Of a stretch of 64,000 nucleotides of DNA, positions 38,277-46,627 are shown in pieces. The translations under genes and the position numbers were made by a program. A model generated the notes under the pieces. That model was not told the DNA's origin. It did no database searches and saw only the letters and a program-made list of their open reading frames with translations. Numbering within the stretch: position 1 is the first letter of the stretch; each line of letters starts with the position of its first letter. The stretch comes from Sorangium cellulosum (GTDB lineage: Bacteria; Myxococcota_A; Polyangia; Polyangiales; Polyangiaceae), in assembly GCF_002950945.1 (NCBI RefSeq), contig NZ_CP012673.1, positions 13,817,501-13,881,500 on the forward strand, written 5' to 3'.

Positions 38277-40211
38277 TCATCGGTAACGCGTCGGCTTCCT
38301 TGCGATCTTCTTCATGTGCGCGAGGAACTCCAGATCCCTGAGGATATACTCTCGATCCGCCGGAGAGACGACGTGCTCGAGCGCGTGGTGGAGATCTCGC
38401 TCCGCCTCCTCCAGGTAACGCCTGCACTCCTCCCACGCGCGCGCTTTGATCCGTGGCGGCGAGCTCCGGTTCTTCGCGGTTTCGGTGCAGCGCTTCGCGA
38501 AATCGATATACGACTTGCCTCGTAGTTGGAGGAGTGACGAGCTGTTCTTCAGATTAGGGTTCGAGGTGAAGAGTCGGTTGAGTACATCGATCGCTTGGTG
38601 GTTGTCTCCAATCTTTCGCAGGCTCACGACGAGCTTCCGTGCCTCTGCCTCCTGGAAGTGCCCGCTCGCGGCCGACTGCAGGAGCCTCCTCGCGAGCTCC
38701 TTCGTCGATTCCGTCTGATCGCGTATCGAAGCGAGCATCTCCGCGATCTTGAGCTGGGTTGTCCCGCCGAGCTTGTCGATGTGGAGCTCCTTCGCAAACT
38801 CGTAAACAGCTTCAGGGGCCTTCATCAAGCTGCTCGCCTCGCAGAAGAGCTCGATTGTCCGCGAGTCGTACGGATCCCGCCGCAGCAACTCGCGTGCCTT
38901 CTCTGCTGCTTCTTTGAAGTTGCCGAGCACGATGTCACGCTCGATCGCCCTTCGGTCGCGCATCATCGCGTGCCGAGGGTGAGCGGGCAGCGTGCACGTC
39001 ACGCTCTCGGTCTCCAGATCAAAGATGGGGGCAGGGCAGCCTTCCTCGCTCATCGTTCGCAGGATGGTCGGGATGCCTTGCCCCTCCCCTTGAGCGAGAT
39101 GGAGCTTGTTGAAGAAGTACGCCAGCGACTGATTCCGCCACACCGGCGCGGCGTGACCGGTCAAGAACTTCTCCCTGTCCACCGCAGACGGCAGCGCGCC
39201 AGGGGAGCGAATCTCGATGCGGTCCGAGAATACGGTGACCCGCACGGGTTGGTCCGACTCGTAGTCACGGTGAACGAGGGCATTGACCACCGCTTCGTGC
39301 AGCGCGCGCTGCGGATATTTCAGCAGATTGGGCGCGGCGTCCAGTTTGTCGAGCACTCCGTACGCTTGCGTATTCAGGGCGTCGATCAGCTTGCGCGTTT
39401 GATCGAACAGGTTCCCTGGGAGCGGGAGCCGCTCCGCGGTGGGCTCGCTCCGGTCCGTCCCGGGATACACGGAGAATATGGCGTATGCACCTCCACAAAA
39501 TCGCTGCAAGTCCCGCCCAAAGAGCAGCAACGCGAAGTTGCGAGGGCGGATCGTCCCCGTGAGCGGCTCGCGACCGCAGAAGGGCGGAGCGAACGCCGTG
39601 AGCGGCACGTCGGGAGACAGGTAGTCTTCGAGCGCCTTTCCAGGATCCCACAACCCCATGCGCTGGAGCTGCTCTCGGAGCACGAGCAGGTCGATGTCCT
39701 CTATCGTGGCCGAGGCGTTGACGCGCTTGTCCCAGGGATCCAGGGCTCGCTTCTTGACGAGGAGCTCGCGCAGCAGGCCGTTCCGTGCTTGCACGGTCTC
39801 ACGGCTAAGACGCACATAGTACGCCTCATGCTCTTTCGAACGGAACGAGTGGGCGTGCGGGGTCGCAGGGACGATGAAGACGAGGATCCTCTTATCCGGG
39901 GTCGAGGCCGGGAGCTCCTCCACCTGAGGCGTGATCGGCGGGTTGACGAAGTCGCGGCAGCTCGCCATGAGCCTGCCTTCGATCTCCTTGGCCTGACCGG
40001 CCGTCAGGCCGGGCGTCTCCATCTTCGCGAAGCCGTGCTCGTCCTTGGTCTCCCTCGCCCCGCATACGATGTACCCGCCACCCACATTCGCTAAATCGTT
40101 CGAGAACGCCACCGCGGTGGCGATCACATCGTTGATGTGCGCGACGTTCTCCTTCCATTCAACCCGCTCGCTCTCGCGGCTAGCGAGCTCTTTCAGATCG
40201 ATGCGGTACAT
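38277..40211 (-). CDS. AlbA_2 / HATPase_c_4 / TPR protein, 644 aa
   Basis: The N-terminal AlbA_2 (Schlafen-type) domain has SERVEWKENV and GGGYIVCGARETKDEHG; the middle has ALHEAVVNALVHRDYES, the ATP-binding N box of the HATPase_c_4 group, and GEGQGIPTI. A TPR-like helical region (about 420-640) ends the protein. AlbA_2/HATPase proteins are transcription regulators or, in Schlafen-like forms, nucleic-acid-acting defence proteins. GC content and third-position GC are clearly lower than in the flanking genes, suggesting recent transfer. No obvious partner gene. Confidence 0.85.
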   Translation of the reverse strand: MYRIDLKELASRESERVEWKENVAHINDVIATAVAFSNDLANVGGGYIVCGARETKDEHGFAKMETPGLTAGQAKEIEGRLMASCRDFVNPPITPQVEELPASTPDKRILVFIVPATPHAHSFRSKEHEAYYVRLSRETVQARNGLLRELLVKKRALDPWDKRVNASATIEDIDLLVLREQLQRMGLWDPGKALEDYLSPDVPLTAFAPPFCGREPLTGTIRPRNFALLLFGRDLQRFCGGAYAIFSVYPGTDRSEPTAERLPLPGNLFDQTRKLIDALNTQAYGVLDKLDAAPNLLKYPQRALHEAVVNALVHRDYESDQPVRVTVFSDRIEIRSPGALPSAVDREKFLTGHAAPVWRNQSLAYFFNKLHLAQGEGQGIPTILRTMSEEGCPAPIFDLETESVTCTLPAHPRHAMMRDRRAIERDIVLGNFKEAAEKARELLRRDPYDSRTIELFCEASSLMKAPEAVYEFAKELHIDKLGGTTQLKIAEMLASIRDQTESTKELARRLLQSAASGHFQEAEARKLVVSLRKIGDNHQAIDVLNRLFTSNPNLKNSSSLLQLRGKSYIDFAKRCTETAKNRSSPPRIKARAWEECRRYLEEAERDLHHALEHVVSPADREYILRDLEFLAHMKKIARKPTRYR

Positions 40212-40635
40212 GGTAGGTGTATGTGGGCCGGTGTCGGGAGACCTTACCGTAGCATGTCGCAGGGCTCCATGGTTACGCCGAACGATCTCTGCCGCGGACA
40301 GCGAAGACCTGCCGAGTTGTTCCCGGGCGAGCGAGCAAATCAGCCTTTGCTTCCCGGACGCATGCGAGCGCCTTCGATGCGCGCCACCGCCCCTGCTGAC
40401 CGCGTCGGCCTAGCAGCCGAGGTTTGCCACGCCCGGCTGGCCGTCACGCGTCCCGGCGAGCCGCACGCAAGGCTCTCGACACGCCACGCGCGCGCAGTCC
40501 AAGGCTGAGCACCACCCCCAGACCCCAGCGCCGCCCTGCCGCGCTGCGATCACAACCCCTGTGGCAAGCTGCCTCGCTGCAAAGTCCTGTTGCCGCATGC
40601 TGCCTGGCAGGGACATGCTATGAGCCAAGAGCGCC
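40212..40635. other. Intergenic region, no gene seen
   Basis: 424 bp between divergently oriented genes. No protein-like reading frame, tandem repeat or clear hairpin was found. It should contain promoters for both the AlbA_2 gene and polX. Confidence 0.5.
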
Positions 40636-42360
40636 ATGCCCGACAAGCTCGATATCGCCCGCGCCCTCCGCGAGATGGGGATGCTCCTCCAGATCAAGGG
40701 CGAGAACCCCTTCAAGGCGCGCGCCTACGAGACCGGCGCCGACGCCCTCGAGGAGCTCACGGACGACCTCGGCGCGCTCGTCGCCGCGAAGAAGCTCACC
40801 AGCCTCCGCGGCATCGGCGCGGCGCTCGCCGCCCAGATCGCCGAGCTCTACCAGACGGGGCGCTCCGAGCAGCTCGAGAGGCTCCGCGCCGAGCTGCCCC
40901 GCGGCGTGCTCGAGCTCTCGCAGGTGCCGGGCATGACCCTCAAGCGGATGAAGGCGCTCCACGAGGCGCTCGGCATCGGCAGCGTGGAGGAGCTCAAGCA
41001 GGCGTGCCTCACCGGGAAGGTGCGCGCCGTGAAGGGCTTCGGGGCGAAGATCGAGTCGAGCCTGCTCGAGGGCATCCACCGCTACGAGACACACGACGAG
41101 CGCGTCCTCCTCGTCGACGCGCTCGAGCTCGCCGAGCCGCTCCTCGGCCACGTGCGCGGGTGCGAGGCGACCGAGCAGGCCGAGCTCGCGGGCGACATCC
41201 GGCGCTGGGAAGAGACGGTGGCCCGCATCGACCTCGTGGCCGCCGCGGACGACGCCGAGCAGGTCATCGACTGCTTCGTCCGGTCCCCGCACGTGGCCGA
41301 GGTCGAGGAGCGCGCCGGGCCGCGTTGCTCGGTGCGGCTCTCGGGAGGCCTGCGGGGCGAGCTCCTCTGCGTGCCGCCCCGGTACTACGCCGCCGCGCTC
41401 CACCACCACACCGGCGCGCCGGCCCACCTCGAGGCGCTCGCGGCGCTCGCGCGCGAACAGGGGCTCTCGCTGGACGAGCGGGGGCTCCTGCGCGGGAACA
41501 AGCGCCTCCCGGTGAAGACCGAGGAGGACCTCTACAGGCACCTCGGCCTGCCGTTCATCGCGCCGGAGCTCCGCGAAGGAGAGGGGGAGATCGAGGCCGC
41601 CGCGGCAGGGCGCGCCGCGGACGAGGGCGAGCTCATCGAGGAGGGCGATATCCAGGGGATGGTGCACTGCCATACCGTGTACTCGGACGGCAAGAACACG
41701 ATCGAGGAGATGGCCCTGGAGGCCGAGGCGATGGGGATGAAATACCTCACCATCACCGATCACTCGCCCGCCGCCCATTACGCGGGCGGCGTCGGCGTCG
41801 ACCGGCTGAAGCAGCAATGGGACGAGATCGCCCGGGTGCAGGAGAAGGTGAAGGTGAAGCTCCTCCGCGGCACCGAGTCGGACATCCTCGAGTCGGGGGC
41901 GCTCGACTACCCGGACGACATCCTCGAGCAGTTCGACGTGATCATCGCGAGCATCCACTCGCGCATGAAGATGGATGCGGACCAGATGACCCGCCGGCTC
42001 GTGAAGGCGATGAAGCAGCCCGTCTTCAAGATCTGGGGGCACGCGCTCGGCCGGCTCATCCAGCGGCGGGAGCCGTTCGCGTGCCGCGTGGAAGAGGTGC
42101 TCGACGCGGTGGCCGAGTCGCGGGCGGCCGTCGAGGTCAACGGGGATCCTTACCGCCTCGACATGCAGCCTCGGTGGCTCAAGGAGGCGCGCAAGCGCGG
42201 TATCCGCTTCGTCATCTCGACGGACGCGCACTCCACGAACGCGCTCCACAACCTGCGCTTCGGCGTGGGGACCGCGCGGCGCGGAGGCCTGCGCCGCGGC
42301 GAGGTCCTGAACGCGCTCGGCCCGGCCGCCTTCCGGAAAGCCGTCCGCCCGGCCGCCTGA
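40636..42360 (+). CDS. polX: PolX-family protein with intact PHP domain and altered polymerase site
   Basis: 574 aa, the usual PolX length. N-terminal helix-hairpin-helix region (LRGIGAALAAQI, VPGMTLKRMKALHEALGI), then the nucleotidyltransferase palm. The GSxRR...GDxD motif reads GDIRRWEETVARID (186-199), so the first metal Asp is R197; the third Asp is replaced by E242 in RGELLCVPP. The PHP domain is intact: HCH 344-346, TDH 374-376, SIHS and STDAH. It therefore looks like a DNA repair phosphoesterase/exonuclease with little or no polymerase activity; this is inferred from motif loss. Confidence 0.88.
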   Translation: MPDKLDIARALREMGMLLQIKGENPFKARAYETGADALEELTDDLGALVAAKKLTSLRGIGAALAAQIAELYQTGRSEQLERLRAELPRGVLELSQVPGMTLKRMKALHEALGIGSVEELKQACLTGKVRAVKGFGAKIESSLLEGIHRYETHDERVLLVDALELAEPLLGHVRGCEATEQAELAGDIRRWEETVARIDLVAAADDAEQVIDCFVRSPHVAEVEERAGPRCSVRLSGGLRGELLCVPPRYYAAALHHHTGAPAHLEALAALAREQGLSLDERGLLRGNKRLPVKTEEDLYRHLGLPFIAPELREGEGEIEAAAAGRAADEGELIEEGDIQGMVHCHTVYSDGKNTIEEMALEAEAMGMKYLTITDHSPAAHYAGGVGVDRLKQQWDEIARVQEKVKVKLLRGTESDILESGALDYPDDILEQFDVIIASIHSRMKMDADQMTRRLVKAMKQPVFKIWGHALGRLIQRREPFACRVEEVLDAVAESRAAVEVNGDPYRLDMQPRWLKEARKRGIRFVISTDAHSTNALHNLRFGVGTARRGGLRRGEVLNALGPAAFRKAVRPAA

Positions 42361-42439
42361 CGCGCCGAGACCCTGACACACAGACGCGCTGCGCCGGCGG
42401 CGCGGCGGCGTCCCCAGCGACGCCGCCGGCCAGGGCCGC

Positions 42440-42877
42440 TCAGCTGTAAACGCCCTGCACGTACTCGGTCAACATCTTGATCTCGGCCTCTTGCTCGTGG
42501 CTCGCCCAGTGCACGAGATCGCCGATCGAGATCATCCCGATCACCCGTCCGTCCTCGACCACCGGCAGGTGACGGCAACGCCGCTCGGTCATGACCGCCA
42601 TGGCCTGCCGCGCCGGTGTGCCCGGCTCGACGCAGACGACCTCGCGGGTCATCACGTCCGCGACCAGGGTCTTCGCCGGATCGCGCCGGGCCAGGATCAC
42701 CCGCGTCATCACGTCCCGCTCGCTGATGATGCCGCTCGGGGATCCGTCGATGCTCACGAGCAGCGCGCCCACGTGCCTCGCGCACATCCACTGCACGGCC
42801 TCGAAGACCGTCGACTCCGGAGAGATGGTGTAGACGGTTCGCCCCTTGTTGTTGAGGACTTCACCGACGCTGTCCAT
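42440..42877 (-). CDS. Two-CBS-domain protein, 145 aa
   Basis: Two tandem CBS motifs fill the protein: VYTISPESTVFEAVQWMC...GIISERDVM and ADVMTREVVCVEPGTPARQAM...GMISIGDL. Such stand-alone CBS pairs bind adenosyl nucleotides and regulate partners. AAGGAGGC precedes ATG 42877. The next minus-strand gene upstream is the KAS III-like gene 217 bp away, but nothing shows a functional link. Confidence 0.9.
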   Translation of the reverse strand: MDSVGEVLNNKGRTVYTISPESTVFEAVQWMCARHVGALLVSIDGSPSGIISERDVMTRVILARRDPAKTLVADVMTREVVCVEPGTPARQAMAVMTERRCRHLPVVEDGRVIGMISIGDLVHWASHEQEAEIKMLTEYVQGVYS

Positions 42878-43093
42878 GGCTGCCTCCTTCGAGCCGGAAG
42901 CATGATGGAAAATTCTCGCGTTGTCGCGTGGACGAGCGCAACTTTTTCGCCTTTCTATCCCCTGAAGACCACGCTCCCACGCTGGAACAGCCGAGTCCGT
43001 ATCGAGACCTGCTGGACCTGGACATCGAGGACGGTGCACGCGAGCACGTCTTGGACGGTGTGATGACAGCCGAGCTCTGGGCTGGGGGCGTGC

Positions 43094-44191
43094 TCACGAG
43101 GACGTACGGTATCGTCGCCACCGCATCACCATCACGGTCATGGTCATTCCGGTCGCGCCCGACACGGTCGCGACCACGTCACCGGGGCGCAGGATCCCCT
43201 CGCGCTCGCCGGTCGCCATGACCATCGGCAGGTTCGCCCCCGACAGGCTCGACGCCCACGCGAACGTGTCGGTCCGGCGCGCCTCCGGGAGATCCCAGAT
43301 CGCCTGGATCGCCGACCCGAACCACCCGGCCGCCTGGTGGGTGACGATCACGCCGATGTCCTTGCGCCCGAGGCCCGCCGCCGCGAGCGCCCGATCGAGC
43401 ATGGGATTGGCGTGCTCGGCGATCGCGAACAGCTGCTCGCGCGCCCGCCGCGGGTCCGCCAGATAAAGGACGTTCTTGCCCTCGTCGGTCCAGCGCTTGC
43501 CGGGCACGCCGGTCACGAGCGCGCCGTAAAAACGGCCGTCGGTGAGGTGGGCCTCTCCGAGCATGCCCTCGCCGGCGGGCACCGGCCCGAGGACCACCGC
43601 GGTCGCGCCGTCGCCGAACCACACCGAGAAGGGGTCCTGCGCGCGCAGGACGCGGCTCTGCGCGCTCGACTGCACGGCGAGGACGCGGCGCGCCTGGCCC
43701 GACCCGATCAGGGCGCGGGCGACCGCCACCTGCTGGGCGAACGCATTGCACGTGCCCTCGGTCTGCAGCGTCAGCACGCCGGGCCGCATCTCGAGCTCGC
43801 GGTGCAGCCGGCATCCGCTCGAGTTCTGCTGGAAGTCGGGGATCGTCCCGCCGATCAGGAGCGCGTCGATGTCCTCGGCGAAGGCGCCCGACCGCGCGAG
43901 CGCCTCGCGCGCCGCGCCGAGCTCCATGTCCGACGGATCCATGTCGTCGGAGAGGACCCGGCGCTCGATCGCGCCCTCGAACGGATCCTCCTTGTAGGCC
44001 GCCATCGCCCGGGTGAGCGCCGCCGCGGCCGGCGATAGCTGCCTGTCGGCCTCGACAGGGCGCGTCACGCCGGCGGCCCGCCTCTCTCGCCATTGCTCGA
44101 CCAGCTCCTTCGGCCACCAGTCGTTGGTACGGACGTTGGGCGGCAGGTGCGTCCCGATGCCCCAGATCCCGACATTGCTGGCTTCCTTCAT
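43094..44191 (-). CDS. Beta-ketoacyl-ACP synthase III-like (thiolase-fold) enzyme, 365 aa
   Basis: KAS III fold with catalytic C148 (EGTCNA) and H285 (VTHQAAG). The third residue is not conserved: the GNTSAAS motif reads SSLSGAN (S315 at the Asn place), so decarboxylative condensation may be lost and acyl transfer favoured. It lies 45 bp after a ThDP-dependent synthase gene on the same strand. The pair resembles xenocyloin-type pathways, where a KAS III-like enzyme acylates or processes an acyloin; this is recalled precedent and the product here is not known. Stand-alone fatty-acid initiation is an alternative. Confidence 0.82.
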   Translation of the reverse strand: MKEASNVGIWGIGTHLPPNVRTNDWWPKELVEQWRERRAAGVTRPVEADRQLSPAAAALTRAMAAYKEDPFEGAIERRVLSDDMDPSDMELGAAREALARSGAFAEDIDALLIGGTIPDFQQNSSGCRLHRELEMRPGVLTLQTEGTCNAFAQQVAVARALIGSGQARRVLAVQSSAQSRVLRAQDPFSVWFGDGATAVVLGPVPAGEGMLGEAHLTDGRFYGALVTGVPGKRWTDEGKNVLYLADPRRAREQLFAIAEHANPMLDRALAAAGLGRKDIGVIVTHQAAGWFGSAIQAIWDLPEARRTDTFAWASSLSGANLPMVMATGEREGILRPGDVVATVSGATGMTMTVMVMRWRRYRTSS

Positions 44192-44236
44192 CGACCGCTC
44201 TCCCGGGCGTCGCGACGCCCTGCGCAGCTCCGGCTT

Positions 44237-46102
44237 TTATGGCTTGGGGGCGAATGCGCCGACGCGGTCTTTCTTGGGGAGGCGCACCTCGGGGTCGATC
44301 CGGACGTCGACGACCACCGGACCGGGGTGGCCGCTGATCAGCGGCGCCGCGCGGCGCAGCTGCCCGGGCCGGTCGACCCGCGTCGTCGCGGCGCCGAGGC
44401 CGGCGGCGAGCGCGCAGATGTCCATGGGACCCGTCGGGTAGTCGGGCCTGCGGCCGTAGACCTTCGCGTGCCCGTTCTCGACCATGCCGAGCCGCTGATC
44501 GTTGAACACGAAGACGCGGATCGGCAGCCGCTCCTGGGCCGCGGTCGCGACCTCGAACGCGTTCATCGCGAAGCACCCGTCGCCGACGATCGCGGCGACC
44601 GAGCGGCGGCGATGCGCCAGCTGCGCGCCGATCGCGGCGCCGATCGCCTGGCCCATCGAGCCGAGGCCCGTCATCACGACATACCCATCGGGGGTGACGA
44701 CCTTGAGGTAATGCGTGGCGAACAGGAAGTGTTCGCCCGAGTCGACCGTGTAAATCGTGTCGGGCGGCAAGAGCTCCTGGATCTCCGCGAGCGCGTCCTG
44801 CGGCGCGATCAGCGCGCCTTTGGCCGACGGCGCGAGCGGGTGCCGCGTCACGCCGCCGCGAGGGGCGCTGCGCGGCCGGATCGACGCCGGCAGCTGCGCC
44901 TCGACGCCGCGGAGGAACTCGGCGGCCGAGCTGACGATCGCGTGGGTCGGCGCGTAGCTCTTGCCGAATTGCCTGCCGTCGACGTCGACGTGGACGAGCG
45001 CGCGCGACGGCTGGAGCAGCGGGCTGAAGCCGTCGGTCGACAGGTCGCCGAGGCTCGTGCCGATCGCGACCAGCACGTCGAGGCCGTCCTCGAGGTAACC
45101 GAGGGCCGAGGGGTGGCCGCCGAGCCCGAGCACGCCGAGCGACAGCGGGTCGTCCTCGGAAATGACGCCCTTCGCCTTCGGCGTCGTCGCGACCGGGCAG
45201 TGGAGGCGCGCGGCGACCCGGTGCAGGCGCGCCGCCGCGTCGCCGCCGCGCAGGCCGCTGCCGGCGAGGATCAGCGGCCGGCTGGCGCCGAGCAGGAGCC
45301 CCACGATCTCGTCGAGCATCGCCGGCGGCACCTCGCTGCGCAGGCTGACGTCGCCGCCGACCTCTGGCGGCGAGATCGCCGCGGTGGTCACGTCCATCGG
45401 CAGGGTCAAGAGGACCGGCCCCCGCCTGCCCGAGAGCGCCGTCGCGATCGCGCGGCGCAGCAGGTGGGGCAGCTGCTTCACGTCCGGGACCTCGGCGGCC
45501 AGCTTCGTGATGTGGCGCGCCATGGCGACGATGTTGAGGCCGTGGGCCGAGCCGTCCTGGAGGACGCCCTTGCCGTGCGCGGAGCGCGGCACCTCGCCCA
45601 CGAGCAGGAGCACCGGGAGGCCGTCGCACCACGCCGACGCCAGGCCGGTCATCGCGTTGAGGACGCCTGGGCCCGAGGTGACCGCCGCGACGCCGACGCG
45701 GCCGGTCGTCTGCGCATACCCGGCGGCCGCGAACATCGCGCCGCTCTCGTGCCTGGTCGTCACGACCCGGATCGGGCTGTCGAGCAGCGCGTCGTGCACC
45801 GGTGAGATCGCGCCGCCGGGCAATCCGAAGACCACGTCGACACCCGCGGCGGACAGCAGGTCGACGAGCACGTCGGCGGCGCGGCGCGGCGCCGGGCGGT
45901 TGAACGTCGTGACCGGCGGCAGGCTGCGCCGCAATCCCGACTGAGGAGCCGCGCCGTCGGCAATGTGGGGCGATTGCGTCGACTCCACCGCGTCGAGCGG
46001 AGCCTCGTCGTTATCGGCAATCATCACCCGCAACGGCTCGGCTTTATCGAGGAGCACCGTGGCGCCGGGCAGGGAGATAACGGGGTCGCGTTGCATACAC
46101 AT
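44237..46102 (-). CDS. Thiamine-diphosphate-dependent enzyme, acetolactate synthase-like
   Basis: About 621 aa. The ThDP Pyr domain carries the catalytic Glu in RHESGAMFAAAGYAQ; the PP domain carries GDGCFAMNAFEVATAAQ (GDG...N). An N-terminal extension of about 60 residues precedes the family's start. AAGGCGG lies before ATG 46102; ATG 46132 is possible. No regulatory subunit gene is nearby, so it is probably not the housekeeping IlvB but a carboligase making alpha-hydroxyketones (acyloins), co-transcribed with the KAS III-like gene. Confidence 0.83.
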   Translation of the reverse strand: MCMQRDPVISLPGATVLLDKAEPLRVMIADNDEAPLDAVESTQSPHIADGAAPQSGLRRSLPPVTTFNRPAPRRAADVLVDLLSAAGVDVVFGLPGGAISPVHDALLDSPIRVVTTRHESGAMFAAAGYAQTTGRVGVAAVTSGPGVLNAMTGLASAWCDGLPVLLLVGEVPRSAHGKGVLQDGSAHGLNIVAMARHITKLAAEVPDVKQLPHLLRRAIATALSGRRGPVLLTLPMDVTTAAISPPEVGGDVSLRSEVPPAMLDEIVGLLLGASRPLILAGSGLRGGDAAARLHRVAARLHCPVATTPKAKGVISEDDPLSLGVLGLGGHPSALGYLEDGLDVLVAIGTSLGDLSTDGFSPLLQPSRALVHVDVDGRQFGKSYAPTHAIVSSAAEFLRGVEAQLPASIRPRSAPRGGVTRHPLAPSAKGALIAPQDALAEIQELLPPDTIYTVDSGEHFLFATHYLKVVTPDGYVVMTGLGSMGQAIGAAIGAQLAHRRRSVAAIVGDGCFAMNAFEVATAAQERLPIRVFVFNDQRLGMVENGHAKVYGRRPDYPTGPMDICALAAGLGAATTRVDRPGQLRRAAPLISGHPGPVVVDVRIDPEVRLPKKDRVGAFAPKP

Positions 46103-46247
46103 GCCGCCTTCACGTCGCGTGGAACATGGCATTGTAACTCGTGATCGTTGTCACCCGGTGCCCATATTTCTTTTTTTTTGGAAGATGGGGCGCAGAGGGT
46201 ATGAGGAGACCTTATACCCGCTACGATCTCGTGCGCGCCGACGCCGG

Positions 46248-46523
46248 TCACCACGACGAGCGGAGGAACGACGCGTGCTTCATGGCACCCTCGGTCCACA
46301 CGAACCCCGGGTGGAGGCTGACCGCTGCGACGCCGTGCGGCCTGAGCTCGTGCCCATCACCGCGGCCATGCGGTCGCAGGCGGCCCTGGCCGCGCCGTAC
46401 GCCACCGCCCAGGTCGTTCTTCTCGGCGATCACGAACGAGATGTTCACGAGGAGGAGCCGGCCCCGCCCTGTGACAAGCGCGACAGTCCAGCAAGCGAGC
46501 CAGACCTCCTTGCAGTCCAACAT
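46248..46523 (-). pseudogene. Frameshifted short-chain dehydrogenase relic
   Basis: Three pieces of an SDR C-terminal half appear in two frames: LLLVNISFVIAEKNDLGG, then VAYGAARAACDRMAAVMGT in another frame (carrying a Yxxx[K/R]-like YGAAR), then ELRPHGVAAVSLHPGFVWT back in the first. The Rossmann N-terminus and NAD-binding Gly motif are missing. It lies between divergent ThDP and CBS-synthase genes. Confidence 0.7.
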
Positions 46524-46627
46524 AACGGACTTTTATCCGTTTTCCAAGGCCGTCCGCGCGCGGCGCGCGGGGACTCCCGGCAGAACACCTCGACAGAGCC
46601 TTCCCGTCGTGTGACCGTTGATCTGCC

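Noticed and set aside
40561..40624. Sigma54-type -24/-12 promoter before polX.
   Set aside because: TGGCA is present, but the downstream GC element is at the wrong distance.
42928..43221. Plus-strand open frame opposite the KAS III gene, reading like VDERNFFAFLSPEDHAPTLE.
   Set aside because: Overlaps the 3' end of a well-supported minus gene, no ribosome-binding site and no recognised family; likely chance.
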